A stretch of DNA of 64,000 nucleotides, taken from the NCBI RefSeq assembly GCF_007830265.1, contig NZ_VLKE01000001.1, positions 5,766,001-5,830,000 of the forward strand. Direction: 5' to 3'. This document shows positions 9,375 through 18,861 of the stretch, piece by piece. This DNA is from Micromonospora olivasterospora (GTDB lineage Bacteria; Actinomycetota; Actinomycetes; Mycobacteriales; Micromonosporaceae). Made by a program: the position numbers and the translations under genes. The notes under the pieces are model-generated. The model searched no databases, had not been told where the DNA came from, and saw only the letters and a program-made list of their open reading frames with translations. How positions within the stretch are numbered: position 1 is the first letter of the stretch; every line of letters begins with the position of its first letter.

Positions 9375-9851
9375 TCAGCGGCCCACCGGCCCCGCGGCGC
9401 GGGTGTCGGCCAGGTAGCCGTCCAGGTCCGGACGCTCGGGCGCCAGGACGTGCCGGACCCAGGCGGCCCGTTCGTGCTCCAGCACGCCCAGTTCCCAGAC
9501 GCAGCCGACCCCCGGGCGGCGCAGTTCGACGAAGTGCGCCGGGTCGTCGTCCGGGCAGTCCAGCGCCGGCTGGCCGGCAACGCCGATCCGGGCCTCGACG
9601 ACGTTGTCCCAGAACCAGCTGTACGCGAGCAGGTAGGCGGCGCCGTCCGCGCCCCGGTGCAGCACCACCCAGCCGCCGGGCGGGGTGCCGTCGTCGCCGG
9701 TGGGCAGCAGCCGGGGCAGGAACGCCGCGGCGGCGCGCCGCACCTCGGGCGTGATCCGGCGGTCCGGCTGGTCGATGAGGTAGTGCTTGAGCCGGCGGCC
9801 GGCGACCGTGGTCACGCCGGCGACGCGCAGCTCCTTGCTGTGGAATGCCAT
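9375..9851 (-). CDS. Hypothetical protein
   Basis: 158-residue soluble protein starting MAFHSKELRVAGV. Contains GGWVVLHRGADGAAYLLAYSW and a C-terminal stretch with WELGVLEHERAAW, patterns I associate with conserved actinobacterial proteins of unknown function. The ATG at 9851 is only 14 bp from a perfect long palindrome. The reading frame upstream of this Met is low quality, so this start is preferred. Confidence 0.65.
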   Translation of the reverse strand: MAFHSKELRVAGVTTVAGRRLKHYLIDQPDRRITPEVRRAAAAFLPRLLPTGDDGTPPGGWVVLHRGADGAAYLLAYSWFWDNVVEARIGVAGQPALDCPDDDPAHFVELRRPGVGCVWELGVLEHERAAWVRHVLAPERPDLDGYLADTRAAGPVGR

Positions 9852-9864
9852 ACCGGGGACCGTA

Positions 9865-9903
9865 GGGCCGGCCCACTGACACCTGGTGTCAGTGGGCCGG
9901 CCC
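9865..9903. terminator. Perfect 19-bp inverted repeat with 1-nt loop
   Basis: Arms gggccggcccactgacacc (9865-9883) and its exact reverse complement (9885-9903) around a single T. It separates the broken metallo-hydrolase (ends 9922) from the hypothetical gene (starts 9851), both on the minus strand. A bidirectional terminator is the simplest reading; the inner actgacacc/ggtgtcagt could also be a protein-binding dyad. Confidence 0.6.
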
Positions 9904-9921
9904 CGGCGTCGCGGAATCCCG

Positions 9922-10518
9922 TCAGGGCAGGTCGGGGGCGGCCACCCAGGACCAGGTGAGCCCGTCGCGCGACAGCCGGGCACCCCGTCGAGTCGGGCCA
10001 GCCCGTCTGCACGTACCCGCCGGGCACCGGCTTGGCGTCCGCCCCGGGCTCCAACGTGGTCGGCCGGTGAGCTTCAGCCAGGACGCCTGCGCCGGCACCA
10101 GCAGCGTGTCCACCGGCTGCCCCGCCGGGTGCAGGGAGTCGCCCGGGTGGTAGACCGCGCCGTCGGAGACGACGTACCCGAGGTTGGCGCAGTCGGGCTG
10201 GCCGCCGTGGATGGTGGCGTGCCGGCCGCCGACGGCCAGCACGGGCAGGCCCGCGGCGGTGAACCGCTGCCCGGCGCGGACCCGGGTCACCGGCAGGTCG
10301 GCCAGCGGCGGCAGGACGGCCCCCTCGGGAACGAAGACGGGGGCGCCGAGGCCGGCGAGGCGGAGGACGTCGACGTGGTCGGTGTGCTCGTGGGTGACGA
10401 GCACGGCGTCCGCTCCGGCGAGGGCGCGCGGCTCGCTCCAGGTGCCCGGGTCGACGACCAGCACCCGCCCCTCGTGCTCGAGCCGTACTCAGGAGTGGGT
10501 GAACTTGGTGATCCGCAT
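9922..10518 (-). pseudogene. MBL-fold metallo-hydrolase, nonsense codon and lost C-terminus
   Basis: UlaG-like metallo-beta-lactamase fold: VLVTHEHTDHVD gives the HxHxDH zinc motif, with GGRHATIHGG and YHPGDSLH following. From ATG 10518 the frame reads MRITKFTHS then TGA (10489-10491) where relatives, as I recall them, have a Cys, then continues VRLEHEGRVLVVDPG. After ASWLKLT (about 10075) homology stops and an unrelated Arg/Pro-rich frame runs to 9922, ending DGLTWSWVAAPDLP; a neighbouring frame holds PGADAKPVPGGYVQTGWPDS. So the 3' part looks like a remnant of another gene joined on. Confidence 0.75.
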
Positions 10519-10594
10519 CCGCCCGAGGGTACGCGGCGCCCCTCTTTCCGCCCGGGCGCCGGCCACCCGGGCTGGGCGGCGGGATGATCGGGGC

Positions 10595-11022
10595 ATGGAA
10601 CGAGGACCGGGGCGGGGCCACCGGGCCGTGCCGCACACCGCCGACGTGCGGATCGAGGCGTGGGCGCCGGACCGGGAGGGCTGCCTGGCGGAGGCGGTGC
10701 GGGCGGCGGTGGAGACGTTCGCCGACTTCTCCGGCGCGGGGCCGGGCACCGGGGCGACGGTCGACGTCCCGGCCGGCGACGACGAGGACCTGCTGGTGGG
10801 CGCCCTCGACGAAATGATCTTCCGGTTGGAGACGGAGGGGACGCTGCCGGTCGCGGTGGAGGTGACCGCCCGGCCCGACGGGGCGTGCGGGTGCGCTGGC
10901 GGGTCGTGGACGCCGACGCGGTGGAGCCGGTCGGCGCGGTGCCGAAGGCGGTGTCCCTGCACGAGCTGCGTTTCGGCCCGGACGGGCGCGGCTGGTCCTG
11001 CGCGGTGACCCTGGACGTGTGA
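10595..11022 (+). CDS. Archease, one-base frameshift
   Basis: Archease activates and broadens the RtcB RNA ligase by promoting its guanylylation. Visible: HTADVRIEAWAPDREGC at the N-terminus and, after a frame change, AVPKAVSLHELRFGPDGRGW. The first frame is good to about 10880 (VTARPDG) and the second from about 10885 (VRVRWRVVDAD); one base is missing in ggggcg at 10880-10885. With it restored the protein is about 142 residues, normal for the family. Start ATG 10595 is chosen by homology. It faces rtcB (11076-12494) tail to tail. Confidence 0.8.
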
Positions 11023-11075
11023 CGGCGGCCCGCCAGGGCGCTCGTCGGGCACCGCCGACGCGGGCCGACGGACGG

Positions 11076-12494
11076 TCAGCCCTTGACGACGCCCAGCGGC
11101 ACCAGCCGGGCCACCCGGCGGCACAGGCCGGCGCCCTCGGCCACCTCGACCACCTCGGTGACGTCCTTGTACGCCTCCGGCGTCTCCTCGGCCAGCCCCC
11201 GCCAGGACGCCCCGCGCACCGCGATCCCCCGGCTCTCCAGCTCCCGGCGCAGGTCCTGGCCCCGGACGGTCTTCGTGGCCTGCTTACGGCTGCGCGTCCG
11301 GCCCGCCCCGTGGCACGTCGAGGCGAACGCCGGGGCGCCGGCGACGCCCGTGAGCACGTACGAGGCGGTGCCCATGGAACCGGGGATGAGCGCCGGCTGG
11401 CCGGCGGGGCACAGGTCGGCGGGCAGGTCGGCGTGCCCGGGCGGCAGCGCCCGGGTGGCGCCCTTGCGGTGCACGCAGAGCCGCCTCTCGACGCCGTCCA
11501 CCCGGTGCGTCTCGATCTTCGCGAGGTTGTGCGAGACGTCGTACACCAGGTCGAGGCCGCCGCCGGTGACCCGGGCGAAGATCCGGCGGGCGGCCTCGGT
11601 GAGCAGCTGCCGGTTGGCGCGGGCGTAGTTCGCGGCGGCGGCCATCGCCGCCAGGTACGCCCGCCCCTCCGCCGAGTCGACGGGCGCGCAGGCGAGCTGC
11701 CGGTCCGGCACCTGGATGCCGTCGCGGGGCATCGTGCGCTCCATGGTGCGTACGTAGTCGGTGCAGATCTGGTGGCCCAGCCCCCGCGACCCGCAGTGGA
11801 TCATCACGCAGACCTGGCCGGCGCGCAGCCCGAACGCCGCCGCCACCCGCTCGTCGTGGACCTCGTCGACCGCCTGCACCTCCAGGAAGTGGTTGCCGGA
11901 ACCGAGGCTGCCGACCTGCCCCTGCCCGCGCTGCACGGCCCGGTCGCTGACCTGCGCCGGGTCGGCGTCGCCGACCGCGCCGTAGTCCTCGCACCGGTCC
12001 AGGTCCCGGGGCACGCCGTGCCCCCGCTCGACGGCGTACCGGGACCCGGCACGCAGCACCGCGTCCAGCTCGGCCCGGTCGGTCAGGTGCCACACGGAGC
12101 CCCGGCCCATGCCGCGCGGGATCGCGGCGTCGAGGCCGTCCATCAGGGCCTCGCGCACCCGCGGCAGGTCGTCGCGGTGCAGGTCGGCGGCGAGCAGCCG
12201 CACCCCGCAGGAGATGTCGAAGCCGACCCCGCCCGGGGAGACCACCCCGCCCGCGTCGACGTCGGTGGCGGCGACGCCGCCGATCGGGAAGCCGTACCCC
12301 CAGTGCACGTCGGGCATCGCGTACGAGGCGCCGACGATGCCCGGCAGGGTCGCGACGTTGGCCACCTGCTCCAGGGACCGGTCCTCCCCCACGTCGGGGA
12401 TCAGCGCGCGGGAGGCGAAGACGACGCCGGGCACCCGCATCGTGTCCCGCCGCTCGATGCGGAACCGGTACGGCGCCTCCTCGACCAGCTCCAT
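11076..12494 (-). CDS. rtcB: RNA-splicing ligase RtcB
   Basis: 472-residue GTP- and Mn-dependent 3'-phosphate/5'-OH RNA ligase used in RNA repair or tRNA splicing. Motifs: [28 protein letters not shown] (metal-binding Cys), [34 protein letters not shown] and the guanylate-accepting His region [14 protein letters not shown]. Full length with no visible defects. The ATG start gives [11 protein letters not shown]. The adjacent archease supports the assignment. Confidence 0.95.
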   Translation of the reverse strand: MELVEEAPYRFRIERRDTMRVPGVVFASRALIPDVGEDRSLEQVANVATLPGIVGASYAMPDVHWGYGFPIGGVAATDVDAGGVVSPGGVGFDISCGVRLLAADLHRDDLPRVREALMDGLDAAIPRGMGRGSVWHLTDRAELDAVLRAGSRYAVERGHGVPRDLDRCEDYGAVGDADPAQVSDRAVQRGQGQVGSLGSGNHFLEVQAVDEVHDERVAAAFGLRAGQVCVMIHCGSRGLGHQICTDYVRTMERTMPRDGIQVPDRQLACAPVDSAEGRAYLAAMAAAANYARANRQLLTEAARRIFARVTGGGLDLVYDVSHNLAKIETHRVDGVERRLCVHRKGATRALPPGHADLPADLCPAGQPALIPGSMGTASYVLTGVAGAPAFASTCHGAGRTRSRKQATKTVRGQDLRRELESRGIAVRGASWRGLAEETPEAYKDVTEVVEVAEGAGLCRRVARLVPLGVVKG

Positions 12495-12545
12495 GCGTCG
12501 CGGCTACCCGCCGGGCGGACGGCTACACCTCGCCGGCACCGGGCG

Positions 12546-13124
12546 TCAGGGCGGGCGGCCGACGAGGCGGCGGGATACCGCTGACGGGACCCGCGGGCCG
12601 ACCCGCACCTGCGGACCCACGCCCGCCAGCACGGCGAGCAGGGTCACGCCCAGCCCGATCAGCAGCGCGTTGACCGCGCCGACCATGGCCGCCGTGGTGA
12701 GCAGCAGCTGGGTACGGCTGGGACGGTTGCCGACCGCCGCCCAGGACGCTCGCACGTCGTCCCCGGCCAGGGCCGCGTCCGCGAAGAAGTCGTGCCCGGC
12801 GGCGAGCTTGCGGTGGTAGTACGCCCGGATGCGCTGCATGCGTCTGAGGTCCACCTCGTTCTCCACCATGTTCTGCACCAGCCGGCCGAACGTGAGCAGC
12901 CCCGTGATCACCAGGGTCGGCAGCACGGCCCCCAGGTACGGCTTGAGCAGCGGGCCGCTCGTGGTGACGAAGCCCAGCCCGATCAGCGCGGCCGACAGCA
13001 GGGACAGGAACACGGTGGCCCGGCCGACCGACTCGGTGACGGTCGCGCTGCGGGAGGTCTGGAGCACGAAGTGTTCGGTGGTCAGGGCGGTGAGCAGTGC
13101 CTGCTCGCGCGCGCTGTCGTCCAT
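12546..13124 (-). CDS. Hypothetical membrane protein
   Basis: 192 residues with four predicted transmembrane helices in two hairpins, about residues 36-50 ([15 protein letters not shown]), 62-78, and 143-170 ([20 protein letters not shown]). The stretch between has charged [24 protein letters not shown] 13124 is chosen because sequence upstream of it is low quality. The pattern recurs in actinobacterial proteins of unknown role; nothing in the neighbourhood suggests one. Confidence 0.7.
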   Translation of the reverse strand: MDDSAREQALLTALTTEHFVLQTSRSATVTESVGRATVFLSLLSAALIGLGFVTTSGPLLKPYLGAVLPTLVITGLLTFGRLVQNMVENEVDLRRMQRIRAYYHRKLAAGHDFFADAALAGDDVRASWAAVGNRPSRTQLLLTTAAMVGAVNALLIGLGVTLLAVLAGVGPQVRVGPRVPSAVSRRLVGRPP

Positions 13125-13291
13125 CGTCCGGCCCCCCGCCTGACTGGATAGGCCCACCCTACGGGCGCCGCACGCGTCCGGGGCCGGAAAGACCTGGTCA
13201 CCCCGCGTCCCCGCGGCACGGCGCCGGCGGGACAATGGGGCGGCCCGGGATTGCCGGGCGACCACCCCTACGACCCGGGAGAACGGTCAGC

Positions 13292-14224
13292 GTGCCAGAA
13301 CCATCCCAGCCCGCCCCGGGCGGCGACCTGCGGGCGGACTGCTCCCGCTGCTTCGGGCTGTGCTGCGTGGCGCCGGCGTTCTCCGCGTCCGCGGACTTCG
13401 CGCTGGACAAGCCGGCCGGGCGGCCCTGCCCCAACCTGGGCGCCGACTTCCGCTGCGGCATCCACCGCGACCTGCGGGCCCGGGGCTTCCCGGGGTGCAC
13501 CGTCTTCGACTGCTTCGGCGCGGGCCAGCAGGTCGCCCAGGTCACCTTCGGCGGGCGGGACTGGCGGGCCGCCCCGGAGACGGCTACGCGGATGTTCGAC
13601 ACGTTCGCCGTCATGCGCCCGCTGCACGAGCTGCTCTGGTACCTGACCGAGGCGGTGGCGCTGACCGCGCCCGGCCCGCTGCGCGAGGAGCTGGCCGCGG
13701 CGCTGACCGAGACCCGCCGGCTCACCGCCGGCGGCCCCGAGGAGTTGCTCGCCCTCGACGTCGACGCGTACCGGGATCGGGTGAACCCGCTGCTGTCGCG
13801 CGCCGGCGAGCGGGCGCGCGCCGAGCGGCCCGGGGTCGACCGGCGGGGGGCCGTGCTGGTCGCGGCCGACCTGCGCCGGGTCGACCTGGTCGGGGCGAAC
13901 CTGCGCGGCGCGGTGCTGCTCGGGGCGGACCTGCGCGGCGCCGACCTCACCCTGGCCGACGTCACCGGCGCGGACCTGCGCGGCGCCGACGTGCGCGGCG
14001 CGGACCTGCGGCGCGCGCTGTTCCTGCACCAGTCCCAGGTCGACGCGGCCCGCGGCGACCACCGGACCGGGCTCCCGCCGGCGCTCGCGCGCCCGGCCCA
14101 CTGGTCGCCGCCGATCACCGTGCTGCCCCGGCCGGTCGCCGACCGCCCGCGAAGCGGCGGGCGGGCCGAGCCCGGTACGCGGGCCGGCGGCGGGCGGGCG
14201 GCGCGCCGGGGCCGGCCCCGCTGA
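13292..14224 (+). CDS. Cys-rich N-terminal plus pentapeptide-repeat protein
   Basis: 310 residues. The N-terminus has eight Cys in a YkgJ-like arrangement ([27 protein letters not shown]) that may bind metal. From about residue 186 to 245 runs a right-handed pentapeptide-repeat helix ([13 protein letters not shown] pentads). The last 65 residues are Arg/Pro/Gly rich and probably disordered. GTG 13292 follows cgggag. Pentapeptide domains mimic DNA in some gyrase inhibitors, but the role here is unknown. Confidence 0.8.
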   Translation: MPEPSQPAPGGDLRADCSRCFGLCCVAPAFSASADFALDKPAGRPCPNLGADFRCGIHRDLRARGFPGCTVFDCFGAGQQVAQVTFGGRDWRAAPETATRMFDTFAVMRPLHELLWYLTEAVALTAPGPLREELAAALTETRRLTAGGPEELLALDVDAYRDRVNPLLSRAGERARAERPGVDRRGAVLVAADLRRVDLVGANLRGAVLLGADLRGADLTLADVTGADLRGADVRGADLRRALFLHQSQVDAARGDHRTGLPPALARPAHWSPPITVLPRPVADRPRSGGRAEPGTRAGGGRAARRGRPR

Positions 14225-14295
14225 CGTCCGCCGCGGCCGGGCGGGCAACCGTCCTGCCGGCGTTTGCCGGCCGCCGGGACGGGCAGGAGTGCGGC

Positions 14296-14541
14296 ATGAC
14301 CAGTGAGAGGCGCGTGGACCGAGCCAGCACCGACGAGCCCGACGGCGCGACCGCCTACGAGGCGTCGCTGCGCCCGCCGGGCGAGTCCCTGCACACGACC
14401 GACGACCACGGGGACGACTTCGCCGACCTGCCCGCCGAGAACCGCCAGCCGGCCCGCGGCACCAGCCGCGCCGGCTACGACGTCGACGCGGTCTCCGGCA
14501 CCGCCGACCCGGCCGACGAACCCGCCGCGAACGAACCCTGA
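14296..14541 (+). CDS. Small acidic, probably disordered protein
   Basis: 81 residues, rich in Asp, Glu, Ala, Pro, with HGDDFADLPAENRQPARG. Clear ribosome site (caggag) 7 nt before the ATG. No transmembrane segment or known domain. I recall similar short acidic proteins in Micromonospora; function unknown. Confidence 0.65.
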   Translation: MTSERRVDRASTDEPDGATAYEASLRPPGESLHTTDDHGDDFADLPAENRQPARGTSRAGYDVDAVSGTADPADEPAANEP

Positions 14542-14556
14542 CGTCCCCCTCCTTCA

Positions 14557-14625
14557 CGATCTTGCACGTTGGGCCCCCGGATCGGGTCTTTCATCCTGTT
14601 TGTCGGGGCGACAATTGCACGATCG
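14557..14625. repeat. Dispersed ~65-bp palindromic repeat, copy 2
   Basis: Left arm cgatcttgcac (14557-14567), right arm ttgcacgatcg (14615-14625; 9 of 11 match the mirror). Interior blocks GGCCC, TCGGG, TTTG and GGGGC are collinear with copy 1 at 1514-1580. It lies between two convergent genes. Confidence 0.7.
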
Positions 14626-14670
14626 CGGAGCTGGGCGGGTGGCGGCGGTGGGACACGGTGCGTCGCTCAG

Positions 14671-15147
14671 TCACCGGGCGGCGGTCGCCTCCGACCGGGC
14701 CTCGGCCATGCCGCGGTTGGCCAGCGCGTCCGCCCGCTCGTTCTCCGGGTGGCCGTTGTGCCCCTTCACCCACAGCCACCGCACCGTGTGCCGGGCGCAG
14801 GCCGCCTCCAGCCGTTGCCACAGGTCGGCGTTCTTGACCGGCTGCCGGGACGCGGTCACCCAGCCGTTGCGCTTCCACCCGGCGAGCCAACTGGTGATGC
14901 CGTTGCGCACGTACGTGCTGTCGGTGTGCAGCTCGACGGAGACCGGGCGGGTCAGCGCCTCCAGCGCCCGGATGGCGGCCATCAGCTCCATCCGGTTGTT
15001 CGTCGTCGGGGTCGCCTCGCCACCGCACAGCTCCCGCTCGTGGGCGCCGTAGCGCAGCACCACGCCCCACCCGCCCGGGCCGGGGTTGCCGCTGCACGCG
15101 CCGTCGGTCCAGATCTGCACGACCCCGCCGGCCGCCTCGTCCACCAT
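14671..15147 (-). CDS. rnhA: Ribonuclease HI
   Basis: 158-residue RNase HI, cleaving RNA in RNA:DNA hybrids. All four acidic catalytic residues are visible: [34 protein letters not shown] and the final [10 protein letters not shown], plus the His loop [11 protein letters not shown]. Length is typical of the single-domain enzyme. ATG 15147. Confidence 0.95.
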   Translation of the reverse strand: MVDEAAGGVVQIWTDGACSGNPGPGGWGVVLRYGAHERELCGGEATPTTNNRMELMAAIRALEALTRPVSVELHTDSTYVRNGITSWLAGWKRNGWVTASRQPVKNADLWQRLEAACARHTVRWLWVKGHNGHPENERADALANRGMAEARSEATAAR

Positions 15148-15428
15148 GCCCGCAACCTACCCGGCGCGCCCTGTCGCCGGGCCTCCGGGCGGTCCGGCGC
15201 GGGGGAGATCGGAGGCGCCGCCCGGCGTCCGCGCTGCGGGCGGCGTCGGGAGGTGGTCCGTCGTGACCGCGACTTCTGGCGGGGTCGCTCATCATGATCG
15301 AACCACGGGACGGTGTGCTGGCCGAGGTGCGCGCCGCCCTGGACGGCCTCGCCGGCTCGGGCCGGGAGGCCGGGGTGCAGGTCGCGGCACCGGTGCAAGG
15401 CCGTGCTGCGGTACGGACGCGCGGGCGG
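15148..15428. other. Intergenic; possible short remnant ORF
   Basis: No gene I can recognise. A plus-strand ORF of 54 codons (ATG 15294, stop 15458) starts MIEPRDGVLAEVRAALDGLAG, which looks helical and protein-like for about 25 residues, then becomes Arg/Ala-rich and runs over the 3' end of the lycopene cyclase gene. It may be the 5' fragment of a lost gene; confidence is low. Confidence 0.25.
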
Positions 15429-16619
15429 TCAGCGCGGGCGGCGCAGCCGGCCGCGTAGCCGCCCCACCGCGTCCCCGAGCACGGCGGAGGTCATCGGCAG
15501 CAGCGGACTGGACCGCATGACCGCCAGGTCCTCCCCCGGCGAGGTCCCGCCGTCGAGGAAGCGCAGCACCCGCTGCGGCGGGTTGCGGTCGAACAGCCGG
15601 TCGAAGAAGTCCGGGCCGGCCAGCCGCCCGGTGTCCAGCGCCCGCAGCGCGACCGCGTCCAGCCACAGGTGCCGACGGGGGTACGCGGGCGCGGGCACCG
15701 GCGGGCGGCCGGCCGCCACCGCCCGGGCCACCTGCTCGGCCTGCCGCAGCATCGCGGCGAAGGTGTAGCCGGTGGAGGGCCGGGTGGCGCCGCCGGCCGT
15801 GCCGAGGCACACCACCCGAGGCGAGGGCCGGCGCGCGAACGGGGCGTCGGTCATCGGGATCACCCCGTTCTCCACCTCCCGCACCCTCAGCGCCTCGGGA
15901 TGCAGGCCGAGCCGGGCGACGTAGCCGCGCAGCGCCCGGTCGTACCCGTGGTCGGTCAGCGGCGCCGGGGAGAACTCCGTGTACTCGACCAGGGCGTACC
16001 GGTCGCTGACCGGCAGGACGTAGCCGAAGGACACGCCCCGCCGCGGCTGCGGGGTGCGGAAATCCATCAGCACCGCCCGGTCGGGGTCGAACGCCGCCGC
16101 CCCGGCCTCCAGCCACCAACCGCGAAAGTGCTGCAACCAGGACGTCCGGCCGGGCCTCCGCGGCGGGCGGGGCCGGGAGTCCAGCACCCACGACGCCCGC
16201 GCCAGCGGCACCCCGTCCGGGCCGCGGAGCAGCACGCGGGTGCCGTCGTCGGCCAGGGCGGTGACCGCGGCGTCGATCCGGGTCGCGCCGAGGCGCCGCT
16301 CGGCCTCGGCGGCCCGCGCGTACACGGGGGCGGAGCGCAGCATCGCGTACCGCAGCGGGGCGAGGTCGAGCACCCGGCGCCGGGCGGGCGTGGTCACCTC
16401 GACACGCCGCCAGCTGGCGCTGAGCAGCGGCTCCAGCTCGCCGCCCGGCCGGCCCCAGAACGCCCAGGTGCGGTCCTGGCCGTGCTTGCGGACCGGGTCG
16501 AGCACGGCGACCCGTACGCCCCGCACGCCGTGCCGGTCCAGGGCGGCCAGCACGAGCGACGCCGCGCCGCCGCCGCCGACCAGGGCGAGGTCGACGTCGA
16601 CGGGTGGGGAGGCGGCCAC
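15429..16619 (-). CDS. crtY: Lycopene cyclase (CrtY-type)
   Basis: About 396 residues. FAD/NAD-binding start DVDLALVGGGGAASLVLAAL, TWAFWGRPGGELEP, SFGYVLPVSDRYALVEYTEF and CLGTAGGATRPSTGYTF match bacterial lycopene beta-cyclases that close the ends of lycopene to make beta- or related carotenoids. GTG 16619 places the nucleotide fold at the usual distance; a second in-frame GTG at 16640 is possible, and neither has a strong ribosome site. No other carotenoid genes are next to it. Confidence 0.85.
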   Translation of the reverse strand: MAASPPVDVDLALVGGGGAASLVLAALDRHGVRGVRVAVLDPVRKHGQDRTWAFWGRPGGELEPLLSASWRRVEVTTPARRRVLDLAPLRYAMLRSAPVYARAAEAERRLGATRIDAAVTALADDGTRVLLRGPDGVPLARASWVLDSRPRPPRRPGRTSWLQHFRGWWLEAGAAAFDPDRAVLMDFRTPQPRRGVSFGYVLPVSDRYALVEYTEFSPAPLTDHGYDRALRGYVARLGLHPEALRVREVENGVIPMTDAPFARRPSPRVVCLGTAGGATRPSTGYTFAAMLRQAEQVARAVAAGRPPVPAPAYPRRHLWLDAVALRALDTGRLAGPDFFDRLFDRNPPQRVLRFLDGGTSPGEDLAVMRSSPLLPMTSAVLGDAVGRLRGRLRRPR

Positions 16620-16707
16620 CCCGCCACGCTGCCACACCACGCGCCGGGGCGCGGCGCCGGGACACCGACCCCGCCGACCGGGTCCGGTGACGGGCCGGGA
16701 ACGGCCG

Positions 16708-17613
16708 CTACCGCCCGCGCTGGTGGACGGTCTCCAGCCGGGCCAGGTCGTCCGGGGTGAGCCGCAGCGCCGCGGCGGCCACGTTCGCGACCAGGTGCTC
16801 CGGGTTGCCGGTGCCCGGGATGGCCAGCACGTTCGGGCCGCGGTGCAGCGTCCAGGCGAGCCGCACCTGCGCGGTGGACACCCCGTGGGCGGCGGCGACC
16901 GCGCACACCTCGGGGTCCTCCTCGCCGCCCGCGCCGGCCTCCCGGCCGGCGGTGGCGATGGCGAAGAAGGGCACGTACGCCACGCCCCGCGCCGCGCAGT
17001 CCCGGACGAACTCGTCGTGGCCGGCCCGGTAGCCCAGGCCGTACGCGTTCTGCACGCACACCACCGGGGCGACGGCCCGCGCCTGCGGCAGGTGGTGCGG
17101 CCGGACGTTGGAGATGCCCAGGTGCCGGATCAGCCCGGCGTCGCGCAGCTCGGCCAGCGCGCCGAAGTGCTCGGCGACCGAGTCCAGGCCGTTCTGGCGC
17201 AGGTTGACCAGGTCGAGGTGGTCGCGGCCGAGCTGGCGGAGGTTCTCCTCGACCTGCCCACGCAGTTGGTCCGGCCGGGCCAGCGGCAGCCACTGCCCCG
17301 AGGGGTCCTTGCCCGGCCCGACCTTGGTGGCGATGACCAGGTCGTCCGGGTACGGCGCGAGGGCGGCGTTGATCAGCTCGTTCGCCGAGCGCAGCGGCGA
17401 GAAGTAGAAGGCCGCCGTGTCGATGTGGTTGACGCCCAGCTCGACGGCCCGGCGCAGCAGCCCGATCATCTGGTCCCGGTCGGTCGGCCGGCCGTCGGCC
17501 GTCGCGGTCAGCCGCATCGCCCCGAGGCCGATCCGGTTGACGGTGCGGTCGCCCAGCGTCCAGGTGCCCGCAGCGTCCGCGGTGACGGTTCCCCTGTGCA
17601 TGACGACGATCAT
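16708..17613 (-). CDS. Aldo/keto reductase
   Basis: 301-residue (alpha/beta)8 NADPH oxidoreductase. Visible: RIGLGAMRLTA, HIDTAAFYFS (catalytic Asp and Tyr region), IATKVGPG (Lys), GISNVRPHHL, and QVRLAWTLHRGPNVLAIPGT near the cofactor site. The usual catalytic His position reads LDLVNLRQNG, that is Asn, as in a branch common in actinobacteria. ATG 17613; an alternative ATG at 17601. Substrate unknown. Confidence 0.87.
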   Translation of the reverse strand: MIVVMHRGTVTADAAGTWTLGDRTVNRIGLGAMRLTATADGRPTDRDQMIGLLRRAVELGVNHIDTAAFYFSPLRSANELINAALAPYPDDLVIATKVGPGKDPSGQWLPLARPDQLRGQVEENLRQLGRDHLDLVNLRQNGLDSVAEHFGALAELRDAGLIRHLGISNVRPHHLPQARAVAPVVCVQNAYGLGYRAGHDEFVRDCAARGVAYVPFFAIATAGREAGAGGEEDPEVCAVAAAHGVSTAQVRLAWTLHRGPNVLAIPGTGNPEHLVANVAAAALRLTPDDLARLETVHQRGR

Positions 17614-17675
17614 GGCACGGGGGCGCCCGGACGAGTACCCGCGAACCGGGCGGGTGGGCCGCCGGGTCGGGGCAG

Positions 17676-17901
17676 TCAGCTCGCCGCCGCCGGGTCCCGG
17701 TCCGTGTCCAGCCACAGCCGGATCAGGTCGCGGCGACGCTCCGGCTCCGGATGGTCGGAGTAGGCGGTGCGCACGTGCACCACGACGTGGTTGTTGAGCA
17801 GCTGCATGTCCCCGGCCCGCAGGTCCATGCCGAGCACGAACCGTCGGCGAGCTGGTCGGCCGCCAGTCGGCCGGGCCACCGACCTGGCTGATCACCGACA
17901 T
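17676..17901 (-). pseudogene. TauD/TfdA-type dioxygenase, large internal deletion
   Basis: The 5' end is intact: GGAGGA ribosome site and ATG 17901 giving MSVISQVGGPADWR. After about 20 codons sequence jumps, with frame changes, to a typical C-terminus MDLRAGDMQLLNNHVVVHVRT then RRRDLIRLWLDT. Known family members are about 280-350 residues; some 250 are missing, including the HxD iron motif. So this is a deletion scar of a 2-oxoglutarate-dependent dioxygenase, or a mis-joined assembly. Confidence 0.7.
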
Positions 17902-18321
17902 GCGCGGCTCCTCCGATCGGATCCGGCCGCCGGCCGGGTGCTGTCCCCACAGCATGCCCCGGTGCCGTCGCCGAGGGCGGCCTGCTCTGCCACGGGCATA
18001 ACTCGGTGGCGTCACGGCGACGACGGGGCCGGTAGCCGGGCGTACGCCTCGGGTCCGCCCGGGTGGGTCGATCACCGGCAGAACGGGCCGGGCCCGGACG
18101 GCAGGGGCGGCCCGCCCCGCCCCGTCACTGGCGGCGCCGGTACGGCCTTTCCGCAGCTCTCCTGCTGCGCGGGCGGACACGTGACGGGAACGAAGAATTC
18201 TCGTTTTCACCGGATCGGGGCCCCAACCCTCCTAGTGTTGGGCACACCGGTGCTAGTTGCGGTGTTGGCCACCCGAACGACGTCCCACCCGAACAGCGGA
18301 CAGAAGTGAGGGAAGACGCGT
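17902..18321. promoter_or_regulatory. 420-bp intergenic region with promoter of the surface protein
   Basis: No ORF supported. The part 18190-18240 is much less GC-rich (acgaagaattctcgttttc) and probably carries promoter or operator elements for the gene at 18322. A strong ribosome site (gagggaag) lies at 18308-18315. Confidence 0.4.
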
Positions 18322-18804
18322 ATGAAGGCACAGTCACTACTCGTATCGACGACGCTCGGCGTGGGCCTCGGCACCCTGCTGCTCCCGGCCGCCGCGCTCG
18401 CGGCGACCACCGTCTCACCGGCCACCACACCCGTCGGCGGCACCGTCGTGCTCACCTCCACCTGCAACCCGAAGGCGGGCGACGCCATCTTCCACGTCAC
18501 CGGCCCCAACCGGGACGAGAACGTCCGGTCCACCACGGCGGCCGCCGGCGGCGGACTCAGCGCCGAACTCTTCACCGCCGGGTTCACCATCGGCACCTAC
18601 ACGGTCACCGCGACCTGCGGCGACGGGACGTCCTCGGGCAGCGCCACGTTCACCGTCACCCCCATCGGCGGGGCGGCGGCCGGCGGGGGTGCCACCACCG
18701 GCAACACGGCCCTCCTCGCCGCGGGCGGCACCCTCGTCGGCGCCGCCACGGCCGGCGCGCTGACCCTGGTACGCCGCCGACGCCACGCGTCCGCCAACAC
18801 CTGA
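18322..18804 (+). CDS. Secreted, C-terminally anchored surface protein
   Basis: 160 residues. Signal peptide MKAQSLLVSTTLGVGLGTLL to about residue 27 (AALAATT), an Ig-like beta domain (TPVGGTVVLTSTCNPKAGD to GTYTVTATCGDGTSSG) with two Cys likely to pair, a Gly/Ala linker, then a hydrophobic segment and RRRR tail, as in sortase substrates. No LPxTG is seen; the pre-helix region reads GGGATTGNT. The class F sortase gene follows, so it may be its substrate or simply a membrane-anchored protein. Confidence 0.78.
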   Translation: MKAQSLLVSTTLGVGLGTLLLPAAALAATTVSPATTPVGGTVVLTSTCNPKAGDAIFHVTGPNRDENVRSTTAAAGGGLSAELFTAGFTIGTYTVTATCGDGTSSGSATFTVTPIGGAAAGGGATTGNTALLAAGGTLVGAATAGALTLVRRRRHASANT

Positions 18805-18816
18805 CCCGGCACACGT

Positions 18817-18861
18817 CACGACATCCCTGAGCACGACATCCCTGAGCACGACATCCCTGAG
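18817..18861. repeat. Three perfect tandem copies of a 15-bp unit
   Basis: Unit cacgacatccctgag at 18817-18831, 18832-18846 and 18847-18861, without mismatch, in the gap between the surface-protein and sortase genes. Runs directly into a strong stem-loop. Confidence 0.9.

Noticed and set aside
11019..12584. 521-codon frame opposite rtcB
   Set aside because: RtcB motifs on the minus strand are decisive; this frame is a shadow.
15294..15458. 54-codon ORF as a real gene
   Set aside because: Only the first 25 codons look protein-like and it overlaps the lycopene cyclase 3' end; kept only as a possible remnant.
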